The notes beneath the pieces are model-generated. The model ran no database searches. It had not been told where the DNA came from and saw nothing but the letters and a program-made list of their open reading frames with translations. The position numbers and the translations under genes were made by a program. This document shows, piece by piece, positions 1 to 9,488 of a stretch of 32,367 bases of DNA; within the stretch, counting starts at the first letter, position 1; each line of letters starts with the position of its first letter. The DNA comes from Candidatus Bipolaricaulota bacterium. Its GTDB lineage: Bacteria; Bipolaricaulota; Bipolaricaulia; Bipolaricaulales; Bipolaricaulaceae. The DNA lies in the NCBI GenBank assembly GCA_025060555.1, contig JANXBC010000003.1, positions 1-32,367 of the forward strand. The letters are read 5' to 3'.

Positions 1-1721
<1,721 letters not shown>

Positions 1722-3227
1722 TTAAGCGCGGAAAGTCCGTTTGAACTCCGCCAGAGATTTCTCTAGCTCCGTTCGTATCCCTTCTGTCAAACGTTTTTCA
1801 GCGCGAAGCTGGCGGAGGATCTCCGGGTGTTGACTGCGCAGGTACGCGAGGAATCCGCGCTCGAAGGCCCGCACGGCCTCCACGGGGATGTCGTCGAGGT
1901 GTCCGGTCACCGCGGCGTAGAGGGAGGCCACCTGCTCCTCCACGGGCATGGGGGCGTACTGGTCCTGTTTTAGGATCTCCATGACGCGGGCGCCGCGGGC
2001 GAGTTGCGCTTGCGAGGCTTCGTCCAGTTCCTGGGCGAACTCCGCGAACGCCGCGAGGTCCCGGTACTGGGCGAGCTCCAGGCGGAGCTGGCCGGCCACC
2101 TCCTTCATGGCGGGGATCTGGGCGGCGCCGCCCACGCGGGACACGGAAAGCCCCACGTTCATGGCCGGCCGCTGCCCCTTGTTGAAGAGGTCAGCCTCGA
2201 GATAGATCTGGCCGTCGGTGATGGAAATGAGGTTCGTGGGGATGTAGGCGGTGATGTCCCCGGCCTTGGTCTCTACGATAGGAAGGGCGGTGAGGGAACC
2301 GCCACCGTATTCGTCGCTCATGCGCGCGGCCCGCTCCAGGAGGCGGGAGTGAAGGTAGAAGATGTCGCCGGGATAAGCCTCGCGGCCCGGCGGCCGCCGC
2401 AAAAGCAGGGCAATCTGGCGGTAGGCCACCGCGTGCTTGGAAAGGTCGTCGTAGACGATGAGGGCATCCTCGCCCCGGTCCCGGAAGTACTCGCCCATGG
2501 CGCAGCCCGCGTAGGGTGCGATGTACTGGAGCGGGGCGGGGTCCTCGGCGGAGGCGGCCACCACGATCGTATAGTCCATGGCCCCGTAGCGCCGCAAGGC
2601 ATCCACCACCTTCGCAATGGTGGAGGACTTCTGGCCGATGGCCACGTAGATGCAGTACACGCCCTGGTCCTTTTGGTTGATGATGGTGTCGATGGCGATG
2701 GCGGTTTTCCCGGTGCGGCGGTCGCCGATGATGAGCTCGCGCTGGCCCCGGCCGATGGGGGTGAGGGCGTCGATGCATTTGATCCCGGTCTGGAGGGGGG
2801 TGTTCACGGGCTGGCGCATGATCACGCCGGGAGCTTTGGCGTCAGTGTTGCGGTACCCTTCGGGTTCAATGGCTGGGCCACCGTCCAACGGGCGTCCCAA
2901 CGGGTCCACTACGCGCCCCAAGAACCCTTTCCCTACCGGGGTTTCTAGGACCCGCCCCGTCCGGCGGACCTCATCGCCCTCCCTTATACCCTCGTCGGGG
3001 CCAAGGATCGCGATTCCCACAGAGTCTTCGGTTATATCCAAGACCAATCCATAGGTGTTGTCCGGGAAGACAACGAGCTCGGAGGCCATGGCGGAGCGCA
3101 ATCCCCACACGCGGGCGATGCCATCGCCCACCTCCACCACCACCCCGATCTCTTGCATTTCCAAGTCAGCACCGAGGCTTTGGATCTGCTTTTTCAATAC
3201 AGATACGAGCTCGTCGTAGCGGGGCAT
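1722..3227 (-). CDS. atpA: F-type ATP synthase subunit alpha
   Basis: 501 aa; Walker [89 protein letters not shown]. Confidence 0.98.
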   Translation of the reverse strand: MPRYDELVSVLKKQIQSLGADLEMQEIGVVVEVGDGIARVWGLRSAMASELVVFPDNTYGLVLDITEDSVGIAILGPDEGIREGDEVRRTGRVLETPVGKGFLGRVVDPLGRPLDGGPAIEPEGYRNTDAKAPGVIMRQPVNTPLQTGIKCIDALTPIGRGQRELIIGDRRTGKTAIAIDTIINQKDQGVYCIYVAIGQKSSTIAKVVDALRRYGAMDYTIVVAASAEDPAPLQYIAPYAGCAMGEYFRDRGEDALIVYDDLSKHAVAYRQIALLLRRPPGREAYPGDIFYLHSRLLERAARMSDEYGGGSLTALPIVETKAGDITAYIPTNLISITDGQIYLEADLFNKGQRPAMNVGLSVSRVGGAAQIPAMKEVAGQLRLELAQYRDLAAFAEFAQELDEASQAQLARGARVMEILKQDQYAPMPVEEQVASLYAAVTGHLDDIPVEAVRAFERGFLAYLRSQHPEILRQLRAEKRLTEGIRTELEKSLAEFKRTFRA

Positions 3228-3228
3228 T

Positions 3229-3762
3229 TCATCCTCCTAGGGTGCGGCGTAGCCGCAGGAGTCGGCCACGGAGGGAAGCATCAAGGCGCCGGCCGGAGAG
3301 CACCAATTCTGCGCCGGCCAAAAGCTCCGGCACCACTTCCTCTTCCAATGTCACCTCGCGCCCGAGCGCCGTCTGGAGGCGGGCGCGCAGTTGATCTTGG
3401 GCTTCCGGACTGAGGGGTTGCGCTGTGCGTACCAAGACATGCACGGGCCCCCCAACCTTCTCCAGAGCTTTAAAATATGCGCCGACAAGCTCCGGAATGA
3501 TCCTCGTCCGGCCGTGCCGAATGAGAAGCCGCAAAAGGTTGAAAGTATACGGATGAACGTGTTTTTCCACTTCTTGAAGCACCTTTTCTTTTACGCGTAG
3601 CTCGATCCGCGGATGATCGAGGAGCGCCAAGAATTCAGGCAACTTTTGGCTGAGCTGGGAAAGGAATAGCAGATCTTGTGCAATTCTTTCTTCATCCTGG
3701 GCTTCGTGTGCTGCCTCGAGGACAGCTTGTGCGTAGCGTTCAGCTACTGTTTCCTCACGCAT
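3229..3762 (-). CDS. atpH: F-type ATP synthase subunit delta
   Basis: 177 aa; [13 protein letters not shown]-term, C-term [23 protein letters not shown]; syntenic position. Confidence 0.92.
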   Translation of the reverse strand: MREETVAERYAQAVLEAAHEAQDEERIAQDLLFLSQLSQKLPEFLALLDHPRIELRVKEKVLQEVEKHVHPYTFNLLRLLIRHGRTRIIPELVGAYFKALEKVGGPVHVLVRTAQPLSPEAQDQLRARLQTALGREVTLEEEVVPELLAGAELVLSGRRLDASLRGRLLRLRRTLGG

Positions 3763-3764
3763 TT

Positions 3765-4280
3765 TTAGGAGAGCAGGGCAGGACCAAGCCGCGACGCAAG
3801 CTCATCAAGGAGTTTTGCGTGGTCCTCCGCCCGGACCTCTCGGCCGAGCACCTGAGCCGCCCCAAGTACCACCAGCTCCGCGTAGGCCTTGCGCAGCTCC
3901 TGCAAGGCTTCTTCTTGGGCCCGGGTAGCCGCTTCCTCCGCATCCCGCAAAATGCGCTGAGCTTCCGCCTTCGCCTCCTCCCGGGCCTGGCGCAAGATCT
4001 CCTGGGCCTGCGCCTCGGCCTGTGCAAGGATGGCGCGTGCCCGCCGATTAGCGTCGCGCAGCTCTTCTTCTGCTTGTTTTCTCAGGGAAAGGGCTTGGGC
4101 CTCCAAGGCTTTGGCTTGAGAAACCCTCTCCTCTTCCAGCTTTCGGCGGCTCTCCAGCCACTTTATGGCACGGGCAAAAAGAACGCGTTTGAGGATCCAA
4201 ACAAGGAGGAAGAAAGCGAGGGTATTAAGGATAAGGGTCCAGTTAAGGCTTTTTATGATTGTTTCCCAACCAATTTCCAT
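3765..4280 (-). CDS. atpF: F-type ATP synthase subunit b
   Basis: 171 aa; N-terminal hydrophobic helix (LNWTLILNTLAFFLLVWILKRVLF) followed by a long Ala/Glu/Arg coiled coil; between atpE and atpH. Confidence 0.94.
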   Translation of the reverse strand: MEIGWETIIKSLNWTLILNTLAFFLLVWILKRVLFARAIKWLESRRKLEEERVSQAKALEAQALSLRKQAEEELRDANRRARAILAQAEAQAQEILRQAREEAKAEAQRILRDAEEAATRAQEEALQELRKAYAELVVLGAAQVLGREVRAEDHAKLLDELASRLGPALLS

Positions 4281-4286
4281 ACGGCC

Positions 4287-4526
4287 TCACACGACGAAAA
4301 GGATCATTATGGCCACCAGGAGTGAGTAAATGCCGGTGGTCTCGGCGATGGCATCAGCGATGATCATGTTTCGAAGCAGAGTATTGGCCATCTCCGGCTG
4401 GCGGGCCATGCTTTCCAAGGCGGAGGCCCCGATGCGGCCTTCGCCGATGGCTGGACCGATAGCACCGATCCCCATACAGATCCCGGCTGCCAAATACTTG
4501 AGACCCTGTACCAGTTCCGTCCCCAT
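4287..4526 (-). CDS. atpE: F-type ATP synthase subunit c
   Basis: 79 aa, two hydrophobic helices, conserved ARQPE polar loop and IAETTGIYSLLVAIMIL second helix with the ion-binding Glu. Confidence 0.97.
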   Translation of the reverse strand: MGTELVQGLKYLAAGICMGIGAIGPAIGEGRIGASALESMARQPEMANTLLRNMIIADAIAETTGIYSLLVAIMILFVV

Positions 4527-4541
4527 CTCTTCCCTCCTTAG

Positions 4542-5291
4542 CTATTCAGCTGCCACCTGGATGTAAGCCGCGGCAAGAAGTGTGAAGACCAGGGCTTGGA
4601 TGACCCCGGCGAAAACGCCAAAAAATGCGTTCAAGATGAAGCTTGCCGCCCCGCCCACGAGGGGAATCGCCGCTAACGCCAAGGCTCCCAAAAAGCGCAC
4701 AAGGAGATTCACTAACACGGGGATGGTCACTGCCACCATAATCCCTCCCCCCAAGATGTTTCCAAAGAGACGAAACCCATGGGAGAGGGTCCGCCCCATA
4801 TCCCCCACCAGGTTCATGGGCAACATGACAGGGATGGGCTCAAGGTAACCCCGCAGATGGCGAAAAATCCCTTTAGAGCGAGCTCCATAGACATGCGTGA
4901 GAAGGTACACGAAGATAGCCAAGCCTAAAGTCACGTTGAGGTCCTGGGTAGGGGCGACCATTCCCGGCACAGGTATGATGGAAGAAAGGTTGCAGACGAG
5001 GATATAAAGAAGCAGGGTGCTGATGAGAGGAAGAAGGGAGCGTCGCATTTTTTCCCCCATCCCCCCCAAGATTTGGTTTTCCACGAGGTCCAAGAAGGCG
5101 ATGAGGAAAGCCGCGCGCCGAGAAGGCGGGGCCTCCGGATCGTCGGGGATGCCGCGCCGAAGCCAAAGGCCGAGGATGATGAGGATGAGAGCAACGCCCA
5201 AGGATGCTCCCAAAGTGGCTGGATTGAGGGCCACATAAACGGGCCCGATCCTGAACCGGAAAACCAAGTCCTTACCGACTGTGGCGAACAT
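4542..5291 (-). CDS. atpB: F-type ATP synthase subunit a
   Basis: 249 aa membrane protein; SHGFRLFGNILGG contains the essential Arg; C-term VFAGVIQALVFTLLAAAYIQVA. Confidence 0.97.
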   Translation of the reverse strand: MFATVGKDLVFRFRIGPVYVALNPATLGASLGVALILIILGLWLRRGIPDDPEAPPSRRAAFLIAFLDLVENQILGGMGEKMRRSLLPLISTLLLYILVCNLSSIIPVPGMVAPTQDLNVTLGLAIFVYLLTHVYGARSKGIFRHLRGYLEPIPVMLPMNLVGDMGRTLSHGFRLFGNILGGGIMVAVTIPVLVNLLVRFLGALALAAIPLVGGAASFILNAFFGVFAGVIQALVFTLLAAAYIQVAAE

Positions 5292-5589
5292 ATCGCACTG
5301 CCCAAATCCAAAGGCTCACCGGCCAAAGGAAAAGGCCGAGCGCTACCCCTACCGGGTTCAATCCCAGGAAGATCCCACCGATGGCCAAGCCCGCCAGGGC
5401 TAAGTTTTTCCCCAAAGCGATCAGCCCCATACCCTGCGGCCAAAGGCGGGCCACCCAAGTGAATGCGCTCCGCATCCCCAAGACGGTAACGAAGCCAAAA
5501 ATGAATCCTCCTGCCCACTCTGGAACACAAAGCCACAGCACAACCAATGCTAAAATACCTAGTGCAGCGCTTTCACGTAAGGCAGGCAT
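5272..5589 (-). CDS. AtpI-like small hydrophobic protein, first gene of the atp block
   Basis: 105 aa with several predicted hydrophobic segments, immediately upstream of and overlapping atpB by 20 nt. Assigned by position and hydrophobicity only. Confidence 0.65.
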   Translation of the reverse strand: MPALRESAALGILALVVLWLCVPEWAGGFIFGFVTVLGMRSAFTWVARLWPQGMGLIALGKNLALAGLAIGGIFLGLNPVGVALGLFLWPVSLWIWAVRYVRHSR

Positions 5590-5598
5590 ACTGAGCTT

Positions 5599-6156
5599 TT
5601 AGAGGGTGCGCATTTCTTCGGCCTTTTTTCCCGCAAGCTCTTCGACTTTCTTCGTGAAGTCTGTGGTCACTTGATCGAGTTCCTTTTGGAGTCGGAAGAA
5701 GTCGTCCTCAGAAAGTTTCCCATCCTTTTTCTCCTGGTCAAGGCGCTCTTTGAGTTCCCGGCGGATGTTGCGCAATGCAATCTTCGCCTCTTCCGCTTTC
5801 TTGGCCACGAGTTTGGCAAGTTCGTTACGCCGCTCCTCGGAAAGGCGGGGGACTTTGATACGGATGAGCTGCCCGTCGTTTTGGGGGTTGAGGCCCAAGT
5901 CCGCGGCGCGAATGGCCTTCTCAATGGCGCCGATTTGGGACTTGTCAAAGGGGCGCACCACCAGCAGATCCGGGTCGGGCGCGACGATGTTGGCCAATTG
6001 TCGGAGGGGCGTGGGGACACCATAGTACTCCACGCGGATATCCTCCAACAACGCGGGATTAGCCCTTCCAGTGTGGACCTTGCCTAGCTCTTGCCGAAGA
6101 ATATCCACGGTTTTCCCCATGCGCTCCCGGGCTTCCCGCACCACCGCATGTTCCAT
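5599..6156 (-). CDS. frr: Ribosome recycling factor
   Basis: 185 aa; LGKVHTGRANPALLEDIRVEYYGVPTPLRQLANI, RNIRRELKERLDQEKKDGKLSEDDFFRLQKELDQVTTDF. Confidence 0.97.
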   Translation of the reverse strand: MEHAVVREARERMGKTVDILRQELGKVHTGRANPALLEDIRVEYYGVPTPLRQLANIVAPDPDLLVVRPFDKSQIGAIEKAIRAADLGLNPQNDGQLIRIKVPRLSEERRNELAKLVAKKAEEAKIALRNIRRELKERLDQEKKDGKLSEDDFFRLQKELDQVTTDFTKKVEELAGKKAEEMRTL

Positions 6157-6206
6157 TGCTCCCTCCTACATAATCCTAGCCCTGACAAGCGTCCGAAGCA
6201 AACTTC

Positions 6207-7667
6207 GTGGATAATCATTGCGTGCGTATCCCTGTCGAGCGGATCTGGGAAGAGCATCCCGTTGCCAAGGAGGTCGTGGATCGGCTGAACAAAGCCGGGT
6301 ATCTTGCGGTTTTGGTGGGTGGGGTCGTGCGTGATGCCCTCTTAGCGGAGTTGCGCGGGCAACCTTTTTCTCCTCAGGACGTAGATATCGCCACCTCCGC
6401 TCCTCCAGAAGAGATTCACCGCCTTTTCGCGGACTGGCGTGTTCTTACAGTGGGCGAGGCCTTCGGAGTGGTAGTTGTGGTGGGCACAGGCGGTAGGCAA
6501 TATGAGGTGGCCACCTTTCGTGCAGAGGAGGGCTACGAAGATGGCCGCCGTCCCCGGCGGGTGCGGTGGGTTGGCCTTGTCGAGGATCTGCAGCGCCGGG
6601 ATTTCACGGTGAACGGGCTAGCCGCGACTTTGGAGGGTGAGGTAATCGACGTCGTCGGAGGATTAGCGGATCTCCAGGCTGGGATCATCCGGACCATTGG
6701 GGATCCGGATTGCCGGTTTTCCGAGGATTTTCTCCGCATGCTCCGTGCAGTGCGATTCGCTTGCCAACTAGATTTTCGCCTTGAGGAACAAACCAAAGCC
6801 GCCATTCTTCGCCACGCGGACAAGATTTTGAAGATCTCTTGGGAGCGCATTCGTGACGAACTTCTACGCATCCTTGGGACCCCACGAGCTGCGCAGGGGA
6901 TCAAGCTCTTGGCTGACCTTGGCCTTCTCCAGCCGATCCTTCCGGAAATTGCAAACCTGGCAAATGTGCCGCAGCCGGAAGAATACCATCCAGAAGGGGA
7001 TGTCCTTACTCATACGATTCTCGCTTTGGGCGCAGCCGACGGAGTGTGGGATTCGCCCATTCTCAAGCTCGCTATCCTCTTTCACGATGTGGGGAAGCCG
7101 CAAGCTCTGCGGCGTTCAGGGGGAGAAAACATGGCTGGCCACTGCCAGCTTGGAGTGCGTATTGTGGAAGAGGCGCTGACGAGGCTTCGCTTTTCTCGCC
7201 GGGAAACAGAATATGTTGCGTTCCTTGTCTCTGAACATATGCGCGTGGCGAGGCTTCCGAAGATGGGGTTGGGAAAACAGGTTATCCTTTTGTGTGAGGG
7301 GGAGAACGAGGTGGCTGATCTTTCCCAATTCTCTCAGCGATTTCCGCGCTTCTCCGATCTCCTGCGGGTCCTCGTTTGTGATGCGGAGGCCTCAGCCCAT
7401 CGTAGCTCTGCGTGGCTACCTGTGCTTGCTCAAACGGTGCGCCTTTTAGTGCATCTGCGGCGAGTGCAGGGGGTAAGGCGTGCACGGGAATTCATTTCCG
7501 GTGCAGATATTTTGGCCATGGGCGAACCTCCTGGGCCGCGCGTGGGACAGGTTCTTGCGGAGATCCATGAACGAATTTTGTCTGGGGACATCACGAGCCG
7601 TGAGGAGGCCCTCCGCAAGGCGGCGGAACTACTTGGACGTCGGGAAACCAGTTTCCTTCTTGACTGA
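6207..7667 (+). CDS. CCA-adding enzyme / poly(A) polymerase family nucleotidyltransferase with HD domain
   Basis: 486 aa; LVGGVVRDALL, DVDIATSAPPEEI, RRDFTVNG, FLRMLRAVRFACQLDF; downstream HD-type LFHDVGKPQ. GTG start at 6207 (an alternative GTG is at 6222). Confidence 0.93.
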   Translation: MDNHCVRIPVERIWEEHPVAKEVVDRLNKAGYLAVLVGGVVRDALLAELRGQPFSPQDVDIATSAPPEEIHRLFADWRVLTVGEAFGVVVVVGTGGRQYEVATFRAEEGYEDGRRPRRVRWVGLVEDLQRRDFTVNGLAATLEGEVIDVVGGLADLQAGIIRTIGDPDCRFSEDFLRMLRAVRFACQLDFRLEEQTKAAILRHADKILKISWERIRDELLRILGTPRAAQGIKLLADLGLLQPILPEIANLANVPQPEEYHPEGDVLTHTILALGAADGVWDSPILKLAILFHDVGKPQALRRSGGENMAGHCQLGVRIVEEALTRLRFSRRETEYVAFLVSEHMRVARLPKMGLGKQVILLCEGENEVADLSQFSQRFPRFSDLLRVLVCDAEASAHRSSAWLPVLAQTVRLLVHLRRVQGVRRAREFISGADILAMGEPPGPRVGQVLAEIHERILSGDITSREEALRKAAELLGRRETSFLLD

Positions 7668-7687
7668 TAAAGATAATGGATTATAAT
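7660..7687 (+). promoter_or_regulatory. Candidate sigma70 promoter for hpf and the downstream cluster: TTGACT (7660-7665), 16-nt spacer, TATAAT (7682-7687)
   Basis: 5/6 match at -35 and 6/6 at -10 by eye; located at the 3' end of the upstream CDS just before hpf. Confidence 0.65.
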
Positions 7688-7707
7688 TGTTTGAGGAGGC
7701 CTGTTAA

Positions 7708-8223
7708 ATGGATCTGCATATTGTTGAGCGTTACCAAGTTGGTTCCAATAGCATCCGTCAATACGTAGAAAAGAAAGTGGGCGTGTTATCCCGGTATTTT
7801 GACCGCATCACCCGCATGGACGTCGTATTGGAGACGGAGGGGGCCGTCAACCGCGTGCAGATAATGGCTCGTTTGGTGAACAAGAAGGTGATCAAAGCCG
7901 TTGCTGAAACAAACGATATGCTGACATCTTTAGATGAGGCGGTAGATAAAATGCAAAGACAGCTCGTGCAGTTTAAAGAGAAATTGCGGGTGGTGCGCAA
8001 GGCTGGGGATCCAGAAGTGGAGCCACGTCCAGCGGTGAAACGTTTGGCGGTGGAAGAAGTCGAGGACTACGTGCGCAAACCCATTTCTGTTGAGGAAGCG
8101 GTGGAGGAGCTAGAAGGCAGTGGGCGGGAATTCCTCGTTTTCTTTGACCGGGAAACCGAGGAGCCCGCGGTGTTGTATAAAAAAAGAGGTGGGGGTTACG
8201 GGTTGATAAAGCCGCGCCGCTGA
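7708..8223 (+). CDS. hpf: Long-form ribosome hibernation promoting factor
   Basis: 171 aa; N-term sigma54-modulation/YfiA fold sequence, C-term KPISVEEAVEELEGSGREFLVFFDRETEEPAVLYKKRGGGYGLIKPR typical of long HPF. SD GAGGAGG at 7693-7699. Confidence 0.93.
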   Translation: MDLHIVERYQVGSNSIRQYVEKKVGVLSRYFDRITRMDVVLETEGAVNRVQIMARLVNKKVIKAVAETNDMLTSLDEAVDKMQRQLVQFKEKLRVVRKAGDPEVEPRPAVKRLAVEEVEDYVRKPISVEEAVEELEGSGREFLVFFDRETEEPAVLYKKRGGGYGLIKPRR

Positions 8224-8233
8224 GGGGGCGAAT

Positions 8234-9214
8234 ATTCGCGCCGTAGTCCTATATTCTGGTAGTTTGTCGAGTATTATTGCGGCTAAGCTCGCGGAGCGCA
8301 CAGGTGCTTTTGATCTTTCTTTTGTTTTTTTTCGCTCCCCCTTCTTCCGGGGTGAGGATTCCATTTCTCAGGAGGCAAAGCGCTTGGGGTTTTCCCTGCG
8401 ATGTATCACCCTGAAGCGGGCGTTTTTGCGCTTGCCTCAAGAAGATGGAATGCTTTTCCCCTGCCGCGCGTGCCGTCGGATTCTGCTGGCGCGGGCCGCA
8501 CGCCTTTTCCGCCGCCGCAGATTTGACCTCCTCATCACCGGGGAGATCGTGGGGAAAGGGGGGCTGGGACAGGCTGAGCTTTTAGCTTTGGATCAGGAAC
8601 TAGGCTTGAATGGGTGGGTTCTTCGTCCCCTTTCGGCAAAGCTCCTTCCGCCCACCCAGGCCGAGCAAGAGGGGGTAGTTGCGCGGGAACAGTTTCTGGA
8701 TCTCACTATCTCCGATGCGGAAGTGCGTCTTAGGCAGTTGGCCCTTTCATTAGGGCTTTCTCCGCAGGCGGATGGACGGTATTGCCTTCTGCGCGATCCC
8801 GTGTTTGCGCGGCGCTGCCAAGCCTTCGCGCGCGACGGCACGCTTACCGCAAATTTCGTGCGTCTTTTGGAATTCCCTCACCTTTTTCGATTGGGACCAG
8901 GGAAGCTTCTCGTGATTGCCTCTACTCCCGCTGAGCAGGTGAGGCTTCAGGAGCTTTTTCTTCCCGAGGACGTGCGGTTGTATATTCCTTTGCCCGGTTC
9001 TCCGCTGGGGCTTTTGCGTGCGCCGTGGACGAAGATCCGTCCGGAGGAGCGGGCGGAGCTGATAAGGCAGGCCGCGGCCCATCTTTTGGCTTTGGCCGGT
9101 TTCCCTCAGGATCGGCCGTGGACGGTGTGCTTCCGCGCCGAGGAGGCGGAGGAGACGGCACGCCTGCAGGTTTGGCCCGAGCTCTTGCAGTTGCGAGAAG
9201 CCCTGGTAAAATAA
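8234..9214 (+). CDS. PP-loop ATPase, ThiI/MnmA-like (putative RNA thiolation family); probable ATT start at 8234, whereas the track starts at TTG 8264
   Basis: In-frame codons upstream of the track start encode RAVVLYSGSL, continuing into SSIIAAKLAE. Family-like motifs as recalled: CRACRR, ITGEIVGKGG, RPLSAKLLPPT, RYCLLRDPVFARR. No ATG/GTG/TTG lies between the upstream in-frame TAA (8207) and 8264. SD-like GAGGGGG is at about 8222-8228. Confidence 0.78.
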   Translation: MRAVVLYSGSLSSIIAAKLAERTGAFDLSFVFFRSPFFRGEDSISQEAKRLGFSLRCITLKRAFLRLPQEDGMLFPCRACRRILLARAARLFRRRRFDLLITGEIVGKGGLGQAELLALDQELGLNGWVLRPLSAKLLPPTQAEQEGVVAREQFLDLTISDAEVRLRQLALSLGLSPQADGRYCLLRDPVFARRCQAFARDGTLTANFVRLLEFPHLFRLGPGKLLVIASTPAEQVRLQELFLPEDVRLYIPLPGSPLGLLRAPWTKIRPEERAELIRQAAAHLLALAGFPQDRPWTVCFRAEEAEETARLQVWPELLQLREALVK

Positions 9215-9272
9215 GGTTTTTGGTCCTGTGCATACTTCTTTCCCGCGGAATGAGGCCTGAAGGAGGTGGGAG

Positions 9273-9482
9273 ATGCCCATTTATCGTTTTCGTTGCGATC
9301 TTTGTGGTACAGAGTTTCGAGAACTTGTTCCCTATGGGAACCCCCGGGTCCGTTGTCCTGGCTGTGGCACGGACAGAGTGACCCGCCTCCTCTCTTATTT
9401 CGGGGTGATCTATAAGGGGAGCGGGTTTTATACCACCGATTACCGGCGCAAGAAGGACGGAAGCTCGGAAAGCAAGGGGTGA
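9273..9482 (+). CDS. FmdB-family zinc ribbon protein
   Basis: 69 aa; MPIYRFRCDLCGTEF...CPGCGTDRVTRLLSYFGVIYKGSGFYTTDYR, matching the FmdB/CxxC_CXXC family pattern; SD AAGGAGGTGGG upstream. Confidence 0.9.
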   Translation: MPIYRFRCDLCGTEFRELVPYGNPRVRCPGCGTDRVTRLLSYFGVIYKGSGFYTTDYRRKKDGSSESKG

Positions 9483-9488
9483 TGGACT

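Noticed and set aside
2004-2948. 314-aa plus-strand ORF opposite atpA
   Set aside because: Shadow ORF antisense to a clearly conserved atpA; low-complexity Gly/Val/His-rich translation with no recognisable domain, expected in a GC-rich genome.
6157-6206. Possible minus-strand promoter for frr/atp (TTGCTT-N17-TAGGAT)
   Set aside because: Only about 3/6 and 4/6 matches; a promoter is expected in this ~50-nt divergent gap but these boxes are too weak to call.
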